A stretch of DNA of 64,000 bases, taken from Brevundimonas diminuta 3F5N (lineage in GTDB: Bacteria > Pseudomonadota > Alphaproteobacteria > Caulobacterales > Caulobacteraceae). The translations under genes were made by a program, and so were the position numbers. Location: contig NZ_FUIE01000020.1 in assembly GCF_900163625.1 (NCBI RefSeq), positions 124,001 through 188,000 on the forward strand, given 5' to 3'. The first letter of the stretch is position 1. Each line of letters opens with the position of its first letter. The notes below the pieces were generated by a model. It was not told the origin of the DNA, searched no databases, and was given only the letters and a program-made list of their open reading frames with translations. Positions 42,973-50,608 of this stretch are shown piece after piece.

Positions 42973-45621
42973 ATGAAATCCCGCCATCGGCCGCCGCTCA
43001 ATCTGACCGACTCCGAACCCGCCTCTACAGAGACGGATCCCTCGGTCACGCCCGAAGCGATCGAGACCCTCGACGAAGCGACGCCCGAGACCGACCTGGA
43101 GCCGCTGTCCGACGCGCCCCAGCGCCCCATGTCCGAGCGCCAGCGCCGTCGCCTGGCCGAGCAACAGGCGCTGGCCGAAGCGCGCGCCGCAGAGGCCGAA
43201 AAGGCCGCGCGCGCCCTGTCGCCGTTCGCCGAATCCGCCGACGCCCCGCCCGCCACCGTCACGCCTGCTTCGCCCCCGGCCAAGACGTCCAGCAAGCGCA
43301 AGGGCAAGGCGACGGCGTCCAACGGCGCGGCCAACGCCTATCTGATCGCGGGTCTGGCCTCCGCCTTGTGGGTCGGCGGCCTCGCCTCCTGGTTCGCCTA
43401 CGAACTGGGCTCGGGGATGATGGAGCTCGATCCCCTGCGGCTGGCGGTCTACGTCCTGATCCTGCTGGCGCCGGTGGGCCTGTCCATCTTGCTGGCCCAC
43501 GCCGTGCGCCAGGGCGCGGGCCTGGCCCAGGAAACGAAGCGCGCGCGGGAAATGGCCGACGCCCTGGTCGGGCCGACCGCCCTGGCCGCCAACCAGGCCG
43601 GGCAGGTGCTGAACACTCTGCGCGAAGACATCGACCGCGCCGCGCAATCGGCTGAGCGCGCTCGGGGCGACCTGGCGTCGCTGCGCGAGGCCCTGGTCAA
43701 GGAATCCAATCTGCTGAACGAGGCCGCTGAACTGGCCGGCGGGACGGCGCGACGCCTTGCCGAACAACTGTCGCACGAACGCGAGCAGATGGGCGTCCTC
43801 GGCGGCAAGCTGGAAGGTCAGGCTTCGGCGGTTGTCGAAACGGTCGAGCGTCAGTCGCGCATGGTGGCCGACGCCTCTGACCTGGCCCAGACTCAACTGC
43901 GTGAGGCCGAAGCCGCCCTGGCCGCCCGCGCCGCCGATCTGGCGGCAGCCGCCAACGAAGCCCAGGAAGCCGCCCGCGCCGCCTCCGACGATCTGGCCCG
44001 CCAGACCCTGCGGCTGGAGACAGCCGGCTCCGGCGTCGCCGAACAGATTCAATCCGTCGAGGAAGGTCTGGGCCAGCAACGCGCCGCCCTGGTCACGGCC
44101 GCCTACGCCCTGCGCACCGATCAAGAAGACTTCTCGGCCCAGATCGAGAGCCAGCGCGCCCAGCTCCTCGACCATCTGTCGCAGACCCGCACCGCCGCCG
44201 ACGACATCAATCTGCGCGGCGACGAAGCCGCCGCCGCCATCAAGGCCCAGGTCGACGCCGTGGTCGATCAGTTCAAGGCCCTGGTCGAGATGTCCCAGCG
44301 CGAGGCCGACGGCTTCGACCACGCCACCAAGCTGTCGCTGGACCGCTTTGAAAGCCTGGCCGCCGAATCTCGCGACCTGTTGGTCGAGGAGACCCGCCGT
44401 TCGCTGGAGGCGCTTCAGGCCACGGCGGACGAACAGCGCGCCGCCGCCCAGGCCGCGATCGAACAGGCCCAGATTCGCGCCGACCGCCTGGGCGAATCCC
44501 TGTTCGACGCCGCCCAGAAGGCTGATGAAGCCGCCGAAGCCCGCATCGACGGCGCCCGCCGCATCGTCGCCCAGACGGCCGACATGGTGGATCTGACCGG
44601 CCAGAAGCTGGTCGACAGCCTGCAGACCACCCTGGTTCAGGTCACCGACGCCCTGACCTCGGTCGAACAGGCCGTCGCCGAAATGGATCAGCGCGCCGCC
44701 CGCCTGCCCGACGAAGCTCGCGCCCGCGTCGAAGCTGTGCGCCTCACCGTCGAAGAAGGCCTGAGCGCCCTGACCGCCGCCTCGCGCAAGGCGGCCGAGG
44801 ACACCGAAGCCCTGGACGCCGGGTTCCAGGATCGCGTGCGACGCAACTATGAAATGCTGACCGAGGCTGTGCGCCTGATGGGCGCCGTCTCCGGCGAGGG
44901 CGGCCAGCCGCGCCGCCGGCCGACGACAGTCCCCGCCCCGCGCGAGGTCGCGCCTGCGCCCGAGCCCAAGCGGCCGACGGCTGCGCCGGGCCTCGCATCC
45001 GGCCTGGCTTCGGGTCTTGGCCTGCGAGGCCGCATGCGCCCTGAACACCCGGTCGAATCCGAGATCGAACCGATCCCCACGGCCCCGGCCCCGACTACGG
45101 CCCCGAGCTCGGCTCCGACGCCTGAACCGCCCCACGCCGAGCCGACACGCATTGGCGACGCCCTAAGCTGGCGCGATCTGGTTCAACCGGAATCGGCGCC
45201 CGCCGCGCCTGCCGAGCCTGCCGTCCCGTTGGAGCTGAACGCCGCCATCGGCACGCCGGAAGAGATCGACGCCCTGGCTGGACGCGTCACCTCGGCCATC
45301 CGACGTATGGGCGTCGACCCCAACGCTCTGTTGCCCCGCCCCCGCGTAGAGGAGGCCGCGCAGGCCTTCGCCGGCCACGACCCGGCGCGGGCGCGCCAGA
45401 TCGTCCGCCGCGTGGCTCCGGCCGCCGTCCGCAGCGTCTCTCGCCGGGTGCTGAGCGACGACGCCCTGCGCGCTGACGCCGAAGCCTATGTCCGCGCCTT
45501 CGCCCATGGGTTGAAGCTTCAGGCGGAACGCGGCGACGCCGAGGATGTGCAGATGCGACTGGCGACCGACGAGGGCCGCGCCTTCATGCTGCTGGACGCC
45601 GCCGTAGGCGATCTGAGCTGA
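42973..45621 (+). CDS. tipN: TipN-like cell polarity protein
   Basis: An 882-residue membrane protein. A disordered, acidic then basic cytosolic N-terminus (1-115) leads to two transmembrane helices (about 121-144 and 156-176). A very long Ala/Glu/Gln-rich coiled coil follows (about 180-640), then a Pro-rich linker (about 650-770) and a folded helical C-terminal domain (GTPEEIDALAGRVTSAIRRMG to the end). The size, two N-terminal membrane helices and giant coiled coil match TipN of Caulobacter (888 residues), the new-pole landmark that guides flagellum placement and ParA-dependent chromosome segregation. The match is by architecture, not by recognised motif, so another coiled-coil scaffold is possible. 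It is followed by a terminator and the Pcp-fold gene. Confidence 0.68.
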   Translation: MKSRHRPPLNLTDSEPASTETDPSVTPEAIETLDEATPETDLEPLSDAPQRPMSERQRRRLAEQQALAEARAAEAEKAARALSPFAESADAPPATVTPASPPAKTSSKRKGKATASNGAANAYLIAGLASALWVGGLASWFAYELGSGMMELDPLRLAVYVLILLAPVGLSILLAHAVRQGAGLAQETKRAREMADALVGPTALAANQAGQVLNTLREDIDRAAQSAERARGDLASLREALVKESNLLNEAAELAGGTARRLAEQLSHEREQMGVLGGKLEGQASAVVETVERQSRMVADASDLAQTQLREAEAALAARAADLAAAANEAQEAARAASDDLARQTLRLETAGSGVAEQIQSVEEGLGQQRAALVTAAYALRTDQEDFSAQIESQRAQLLDHLSQTRTAADDINLRGDEAAAAIKAQVDAVVDQFKALVEMSQREADGFDHATKLSLDRFESLAAESRDLLVEETRRSLEALQATADEQRAAAQAAIEQAQIRADRLGESLFDAAQKADEAAEARIDGARRIVAQTADMVDLTGQKLVDSLQTTLVQVTDALTSVEQAVAEMDQRAARLPDEARARVEAVRLTVEEGLSALTAASRKAAEDTEALDAGFQDRVRRNYEMLTEAVRLMGAVSGEGGQPRRRPTTVPAPREVAPAPEPKRPTAAPGLASGLASGLGLRGRMRPEHPVESEIEPIPTAPAPTTAPSSAPTPEPPHAEPTRIGDALSWRDLVQPESAPAAPAEPAVPLELNAAIGTPEEIDALAGRVTSAIRRMGVDPNALLPRPRVEEAAQAFAGHDPARARQIVRRVAPAAVRSVSRRVLSDDALRADAEAYVRAFAHGLKLQAERGDAEDVQMRLATDEGRAFMLLDAAVGDLS

Positions 45622-45647
45622 CCACCTCGCCTTTACATTACGCCATT

Positions 45648-45678
45648 GCGGCGCCGGTCAGGCTTGACCTGGCGCCGC
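45648..45678 (+). terminator. Terminator after the TipN-like gene
   Basis: Arms GCGGCGCC (45648-45655) and GGCGCCGC (45671-45678), extended inside by GGTC/GACC, form a stable hairpin followed by ATTTC. It lies 27 bases after the stop. Confidence 0.65.
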
Positions 45679-45742
45679 ATTTCAAAGCACCGTTCATGCT
45701 GCGGCGCGCCACAACGGCGCTAGAGGGGGTCTATTTCCTTTG

Positions 45743-46342
45743 ATGGGTCTGGATTCCAACGGTCGCCCTGATCGGCGCCCCGTCATCTCAATTTGCGCCT
45801 GGTCGCCGTCGTATCGGGCCTGGGATCCCGTCGAGGATTTGTCCGGCGATCCCTGGAACCCGCCCGGCGCGCGTACCTTGGCGACGCCCGGCGACGCCTC
45901 GGCCGAGACCCTGGCCGAAACTCTGACGGGCCTGCTGTCGCGTGGCGATTGCTCGGCCCTGCTGCTGGTCGGGCGCACCGTTCACGCCGGACCGATCCGG
46001 GTGCAGATGCGCGCCGAGAACCGCCGTCTGGGCGAGCCGGGACGCCTGGACAGCACCGGCCCCAGCATCGCGCGCGTCACGGCGCCGGTCGCCGACATTC
46101 TGCGCGATCTGACGGAGGCGGGAGTCTCGGCCATCGCCGACTCTGACGCCGAAGAGGATGCGGGAAGCTACATCCTGTATCGCATTCTGGCGGATCTGCC
46201 CGACAGCCTGGAATCTCCGTCCATCGGCCTGCTGCGGATTCCCAACGGCGAGAGCGAGAACACGGTCCGGACGGCGGTCAAGACGGCCGCTTCGGCCATG
46301 GCGCGTCGACTGGCGCCCCTGCCCCGATCAAACGTGGCCTGA
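45743..46342 (+). CDS. Pyroglutamyl-peptidase-fold protein lacking catalytic residues
   Basis: A 199-residue cytosolic protein. The chain follows the C15 peptidase (Pcp) pattern: a LLLVGR strand, a GEPGRLD...PSI segment, ADILRDLTEAGVSAIADSDAEEDAGSYIL (compare the Pcp region ending AGTFVC), then SIGLLRIPNGE (compare GFIHIP) and a final helix. At the three catalytic positions, aligned by eye, I read Gln for Glu81, Leu145 for the nucleophile Cys144, and Arg165 for His168. It is therefore likely a pseudoenzyme with a binding role. It starts at ATG after GGGGG (spacing rather long). It lies between the TipN-like gene and a convergent MFS gene, overlapping that gene's end by 15 bases. A mere distant structural analogy remains possible. 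Confidence 0.75.
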   Translation: MGLDSNGRPDRRPVISICAWSPSYRAWDPVEDLSGDPWNPPGARTLATPGDASAETLAETLTGLLSRGDCSALLLVGRTVHAGPIRVQMRAENRRLGEPGRLDSTGPSIARVTAPVADILRDLTEAGVSAIADSDAEEDAGSYILYRILADLPDSLESPSIGLLRIPNGESENTVRTAVKTAASAMARRLAPLPRSNVA

Positions 46343-47497
46343 CGCCGCTTCCTTCGATCGCACCCACAGACCGACCAGCCCCCCGGCTAGCGCCAGCGCC
46401 GCCATGGCTAGATAGGCCTTCAACCCGACGGCGTCGTACAGCGGCCCGCTGGCCAGGGTCGCCAGACCGATCAACACCCCGGCCGAAAGGGCCGAGCTCA
46501 AGGTCTGGGCGGCGGTGTGGCTGTCCGGCGGACACAGACGTTCGACGATCTGCACACCGGCCAAATAGGTGGCGGCGAACGTCAGGGCGTGCAGCATCTG
46601 CAACGGAATCAGCATCCACAGCGGCGGGGCGAAGGCCATCAGGCTCCAGCGCAGGACCGCCGCCCCCGCGCCGATGAACAGCATGGTCCACGGGCCGATG
46701 CCGATACGGCGGCGCCACGGCTCGACGCACCACATGAAGGCGATCTCGACCACCACGGAAAAGGCCCACAGCATCCCCGTCACGCTCTCGGCCAAGCCTT
46801 GGGCGCGCCAACTGATGGCGGAGAAACCGTAGTAGAAGGCGTGCGTCGCCTGCACCGCGCCGATAGAAAAGATCGCGGCCATGAAGACCGGGCGTCGCAA
46901 CAGCCGCCCCAGCCCCTGAAATCGCTCAAGCTTCGACACGGGGCCGCCTTCAGACACCGGCTCGGCAGGCAGGACGCGCCAGGCTGTGATCGAGATCAAC
47001 AGGGAGGCGGCGACCGTCCAGAAGATGACGGCGTCCGAAGTCACGCGCGTCAGCAGCGCGCCCATAGCCAGATTGGCGACGACAAAGGCCGCCGAGCCGC
47101 ACCCGCGCGGCAGCGAAAAGGCGAATCCCTCACGCCGGGCGACGCGCAGGGTCATCACGTCGCTGAGCGGAATCAGGGCCGCCGCCGCCGTCGCGCCCAA
47201 CAGCCAGAACAGCGCCCAGAGGACGAATCCCTCGACCAATCCCGCCCCGCCGTAGCCGACCGCCATGACCAGCCCCAGGAAGGCGATGGGCGTGCGCCGC
47301 AGAACGAAGCCGTCAGCCCAGACCGCCAGCAGCGGCCCCGTCACCGCGCGCGCCAGCATGGGAATGGCCAGCAAGGCGCCGATCTGGGCGCCGCTCAGCC
47401 CCTGGTCACGGAACCACAGGCCGGCGAACGGCAGGGTCACGCCGCTGGCGCTGAACAGCAGGACATATTGCAGCGCCATGCGCGATGCAGCTTTCAT
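46328..47497 (-). CDS. MFS transporter (HcaT/LacY-like type)
   Basis: A 389-residue inner-membrane protein with 12 predicted helices. It belongs to the MFS_1-like/PPP-transporter group: the start LQYVLLFSASGVTLPFAGLWFRDQGLSGAQIGALLAIPMLARAVTGPLLAVWADGF is characteristic, and the helix 4-5 region LIPLSDVMTLR and PRGCGSAAFVVAN are conserved in nucleoside and phenylpropionate permease relatives. A central loop follows helix 6 (SEGGPVSKLERFQGLGRLLRRP). The substrate is unknown. Its promoter region shares a TCTAGACAT element with the hut operator, so regulation by HutC is conceivable. Convergent with the Pcp-fold gene, overlapping by 15 bases. Confidence 0.9.
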   Translation of the reverse strand: MKAASRMALQYVLLFSASGVTLPFAGLWFRDQGLSGAQIGALLAIPMLARAVTGPLLAVWADGFVLRRTPIAFLGLVMAVGYGGAGLVEGFVLWALFWLLGATAAAALIPLSDVMTLRVARREGFAFSLPRGCGSAAFVVANLAMGALLTRVTSDAVIFWTVAASLLISITAWRVLPAEPVSEGGPVSKLERFQGLGRLLRRPVFMAAIFSIGAVQATHAFYYGFSAISWRAQGLAESVTGMLWAFSVVVEIAFMWCVEPWRRRIGIGPWTMLFIGAGAAVLRWSLMAFAPPLWMLIPLQMLHALTFAATYLAGVQIVERLCPPDSHTAAQTLSSALSAGVLIGLATLASGPLYDAVGLKAYLAMAALALAGGLVGLWVRSKEAASGHV

Positions 47498-47530
47498 CGG
47501 CGCGCGATAGCAGACTTCGGGGTTTTTGTG

Positions 47531-47547
47531 GTCTAGACATTAGACAT
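47531..47547. promoter_or_regulatory. GTCTAGAC palindrome and tandem TAGACAT in the MFS/DUF423 intergenic region
   Basis: GTCTAGACAT (47531-47540) is identical to bases 29292-29301 of the hut operator. TAGACAT is repeated in tandem at 47534-47540 and 47541-47547, reaching into the DUF423 ATG (47546). The region is only 48 bases long between divergent genes, so an operator here could affect both. Confidence 0.4.
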
Positions 47548-47914
47548 GAGCCCTGACCGCAAACTGCTCGCTTTCGCCGGTTTCAACGGCGCCATGGCCG
47601 TCGCCCTGGGCGCCTTCGCCGCTCACGGCGCCGGTCCCGCCATCAAGACCCTGCTGACCACGGGCGGCCACTATCAGATGGTGCACGCCGCCCTGGCCGC
47701 CGCCCTGGCGCTGTTCGGCACGAGCCGACTGTTGAGCCTGGCCGGATGGCTGGCCAGTACAGGCGGGCTGATCTTCTGTCTGGCCCTGGCCATGATCGGG
47801 CTGTTGAGCCTGCCGATCATGGGCGCGGTGGCGCCGGTCGGCGGCGCTCTGATGATCGCCGGATGGGCCCTGCTGATCTTCGCCGCCTTCCAGTCCAATC
47901 CCGCCAAGGCCTGA
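47546..47914 (+). CDS. DUF423 small membrane protein
   Basis: A 122-residue inner-membrane protein with four hydrophobic helices. The start LLAFAGFNGAMAVALGAFAAHG and the later KTLLTTGGHYQMVHAAL match the DUF423 (YwdK) family, as do the SLPIMGAVAPVGGALMIAGW helices. No catalytic residues are known in this family. Its ATG is overlapped by the tandem TAGACAT repeat, and there is no good Shine-Dalgarno, so translation may be near-leaderless. The pip gene follows by 44 bases. Confidence 0.93.
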   Translation: MSPDRKLLAFAGFNGAMAVALGAFAAHGAGPAIKTLLTTGGHYQMVHAALAAALALFGTSRLLSLAGWLASTGGLIFCLALAMIGLLSLPIMGAVAPVGGALMIAGWALLIFAAFQSNPAKA

Positions 47915-47958
47915 CCGCTTCAGACCTGACCGATCCTTTTCTCAGAAGGGCATCTTTC

Positions 47959-48921
47959 GTGACCAATACTGTGCGCCGCGACCTCTACCCGGAAATCGAA
48001 GCCTACGCCTCGGGCTGGATGCAAACCGACAGCGTCCACGAGATCTACTACGAGGAAAGCGGCAATCCGCACGGCGTGCCGGTTATCGTGCTGCACGGCG
48101 GCCCCGGCGGAGCGGTCAATCCGGGGATGCGGCGCTATTTCGACCCGGCCAAATACCGTATCGTCATGTTCGACCAGCGCGGCTGCGGCCTGTCGCGGCC
48201 GAACGCCTCGCTTGAGAACAACACCACCTGGGACCTGGTCGCCGACATCGAGCGCCTGCGCGAAATGCTGGGCATCGACAAATGGGTGGTCTTCGGCGGC
48301 TCCTGGGGTTCGACCCTGTCGATGACCTACGCCATCATGCACCCAGAGCGGTGCCTGGCCCTGCTGCTGCGCGGTATCTTCCTCCTGACGAAAAAGGAAC
48401 TGCACTGGTTCTATCAGGACGGCGCCTCGATGATTTTCCCGGACGCCTGGGAGCGTTTCCTGGCCCCGATCCCCGAAGCCGAGCGCGGCGACCTGATGGC
48501 GGCCTATTACAAGCGCCTGACCGGCGATGACGTCGAGGAGCGCAACCGCTGCGCCGTGGCCTGGGCGACCTGGGAAGGCGAGACCGTCAGCATCCAGGGG
48601 CCGTCAGGCAAGCCGGACAAGTTCGCCGATCCCGATTTCGCCGTGGCTTTCGCCCGCATCGAGAACTGGTATTTCACCAACGGCGGCTTCTTCGACAGCG
48701 AGCACTGGATTCTGGAGAACATCGAAACCATCCGCCACATCCCCTGCTGGATCGCGCAAGGCCGCTTCGACGTGGTGACGCCGATCTCGGGCGCCTGGTC
48801 CCTGCACCGCGCCTGGCCCGAGGCCAAGCTGGACATCATCGGCGACGCCGGCCACGCCTCCAGCGAGCCCGGCATCATCGACAGCCTGATCCGCGCCACC
48901 GACTGGGCGGCGACGCTCTAA
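47959..48921 (+). CDS. pip: Proline iminopeptidase
   Basis: Pip removes N-terminal proline from peptides. The 320-residue alpha/beta hydrolase (peptidase family S33) shows the oxyanion motif HGGPGGAVNPGM, DQRGCGLSRPN, the nucleophile elbow GGSWGSTLSMTYA, and the acid and His in GRFDVVTP and GDAGHASSEP. A GTG start at 47959 is preferred: AAGGG stands 8 bases upstream, and the length fits the family. The longer frame in the same phase begins inside the DUF423 gene. Cytosolic; housekeeping peptide turnover. Confidence 0.95.
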   Translation: MTNTVRRDLYPEIEAYASGWMQTDSVHEIYYEESGNPHGVPVIVLHGGPGGAVNPGMRRYFDPAKYRIVMFDQRGCGLSRPNASLENNTTWDLVADIERLREMLGIDKWVVFGGSWGSTLSMTYAIMHPERCLALLLRGIFLLTKKELHWFYQDGASMIFPDAWERFLAPIPEAERGDLMAAYYKRLTGDDVEERNRCAVAWATWEGETVSIQGPSGKPDKFADPDFAVAFARIENWYFTNGGFFDSEHWILENIETIRHIPCWIAQGRFDVVTPISGAWSLHRAWPEAKLDIIGDAGHASSEPGIIDSLIRATDWAATL

Positions 48922-48945
48922 GGGCGGCGCACCCTCGATCAGGGA

Positions 48946-49422
48946 CTATTTCGGGTTGGTCTTCTCGACCATCTCGCTGAGTTGGAAGCCGATGCGGCGC
49001 GCCTCGCGCTCCTCCGGCTTTTTCATGGCGCTGAGCACTACGTTGATCTGGCTGTAGTGCTGGATCAGGCGCACCGGCTTGCCGTCAGCGTTGCGGCCGA
49101 AGAACATGATCAGGTCCGGCCCCCAGAAGCCGACGTCCATGATCTGCATGGCGCCGTCGCCGGGCAGGCCGACCACGCGCGCGCCGATTTCCTCGTCCTT
49201 GTCGAGGTTGGCCTCGAACTCCTCGATCAGCTTGGACAGGCGGACGAAGGCCCACTCGGCCGGGTTGTCGCGCATCCGCAACCCCTCGGCCTGGACCGCC
49301 GCCTCATTCTTCGGATCGGCCAGCACGGGTTGAGGACAGGGCGTGTCGCCGCAATCGGAGAACATGGCCGGATCGGCCTTTGGAATGTCGGCGGCTTCAG
49401 TTTCGGGCGTTTGAACAGTCAT
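48946..49422 (-). CDS. DUF6173-like conserved protein at the end of the elongasome operon
   Basis: A 158-residue soluble protein. After an acidic N-terminal stretch with a C-x4-C pair (DCGDTPC), it has a helical part (NPAEWAFVRLSKLIEEFEANLDKDEEIGARVVGLPG) and a beta part (MQIMDVGFWGPDLIMFFGRNADGKPVRLIQHYSQINVVLSAMKK) with a charged tail. This fits the uncharacterised DUF6173 family by my recollection, not by search. It begins 28 bases after the rodA stop on the same strand, so it may be co-expressed with rodA and mrdA. Function unknown. Confidence 0.75.
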   Translation of the reverse strand: MTVQTPETEAADIPKADPAMFSDCGDTPCPQPVLADPKNEAAVQAEGLRMRDNPAEWAFVRLSKLIEEFEANLDKDEEIGARVVGLPGDGAMQIMDVGFWGPDLIMFFGRNADGKPVRLIQHYSQINVVLSAMKKPEEREARRIGFQLSEMVEKTNPK

Positions 49423-49450
49423 GACGACAGCCTAACGCCCGTACAGGCGA

Positions 49451-50608
49451 TTAGAACAGTCCCTGCCCCTTCGGCAGTTCGACATAGCGGTGCACCCGCA
49501 TCGACAGGATCAGGCCGAAGCCGATCATCACCGTCATCATGGTCGATCCGCCATAGGACAGCAGCGGCATGGGCACGCCTACGACCGGCGCCAGCCCCAT
49601 CACCATCGCCCCATTGATCAGCACGAACAGCGCCAGGAAGGCCGTCATGCCCGCCGCGCTGATCCGGCCGAAATGGCTGTGCGACAGGGCTGCGATCCGA
49701 AGCGAGATCAGGATCAGCGCGACATAGCAGGCCAGGACGGTGAAGGAGCCGAGGAAGCCGAACTCTTCGGACACGGTCGAGAAGATGAAGTCCGTATGGC
49801 GTTCCGGCAGGAACTCCAGCTGGCTCTGACTGCCCAAGCCGTAGCCCTTGCCCATCAGCCCGCCGGAGCCCAGGGCGATCTTGGACTGGATGATGTTGTA
49901 GCCGGTGCCGGAGGGATCGGCCTCCGGGTTCAGGAAGGTCAGCACGCGGTTGCGCTGATAGTCGTGCATCACAAACATGACGAAGGGCGGGATCACGGCC
50001 ACGGCGGCTGCAGCGCACGCCACGATCACACGCCAGCTCAGTCCCGCCATGAACATGACGGCCGCCCCGGTCAGGCCGATGATCATGGCCGAGCCGAGGT
50101 CAGGCTGCTTGGCGACCAGCAAGAAGGGCACGCCGATCATCCCCACGGGGATCAGCAGCTTCCATGACCAGCGCGCCTCCTGCGCTGAATGGCCGTGGTA
50201 CCAGCGCGCCAAGGCCAGCACGAGACCGATCTTGACGAACTCGGCCGGCTGGATGCGGGTGAACCCCAGGTTCAACCAGTTCTTTGCCCCGCCCGCCGTA
50301 TAGCCCAGCGGCGTGAACTCGATCATCAGCACCAGCACCAGCAGCACGCCGTACAGCGGATAGGCCGCACGGAACCACCATTTCGGATGCACCATGGCCA
50401 GGCCGATCATGCCGACCAGCAAGACGCCGAAACGGATCAGGTGCTTGGCCGCCCAGGGCTGCCAATGCCCCCCGGCGATCGAATACAGCATAGCCGTGCC
50501 GATCCCGGCCAGGATGCACAACAGGCCGATGACGCGCCAATCCAGCTCAGCGAACTTGCTGGACAGACGGTCGCGTTCGCCAGGACGGGTCAGGGCGGAT
50601 GCGGTCAT
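49451..50608 (-). CDS. rodA: RodA, SEDS peptidoglycan glycosyltransferase of the elongasome
   Basis: A 385-residue inner-membrane protein with about 10 helices that polymerises lipid II into glycan strands, working with PBP2 in the Rod complex. SEDS signatures are KHLIRFGVLLVGM, GAKNWLNLGFTRIQPAEFVKIGLVLALARWYHG (containing the Q-P-E-F-K region), KQPDLGSAMIIG (catalytic Asp region), and YGLGSQSQLEFLPERHTDFIFSTVSEEFGFLG. The C-terminal GVPMPLLSYGGSTMM is typical. The ATG overlaps the mrdA stop (ATGA). Shape and growth gene; no anomaly. Confidence 0.97.
   Translation of the reverse strand: MTASALTRPGERDRLSSKFAELDWRVIGLLCILAGIGTAMLYSIAGGHWQPWAAKHLIRFGVLLVGMIGLAMVHPKWWFRAAYPLYGVLLVLVLMIEFTPLGYTAGGAKNWLNLGFTRIQPAEFVKIGLVLALARWYHGHSAQEARWSWKLLIPVGMIGVPFLLVAKQPDLGSAMIIGLTGAAVMFMAGLSWRVIVACAAAAVAVIPPFVMFVMHDYQRNRVLTFLNPEADPSGTGYNIIQSKIALGSGGLMGKGYGLGSQSQLEFLPERHTDFIFSTVSEEFGFLGSFTVLACYVALILISLRIAALSHSHFGRISAAGMTAFLALFVLINGAMVMGLAPVVGVPMPLLSYGGSTMMTVMIGFGLILSMRVHRYVELPKGQGLF

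Noticed and set aside
42895-45135. A 746-residue minus-strand Gly/Gln-rich frame
   Set aside because: Shadow of the coiled-coil TipN-like gene; low-complexity only.
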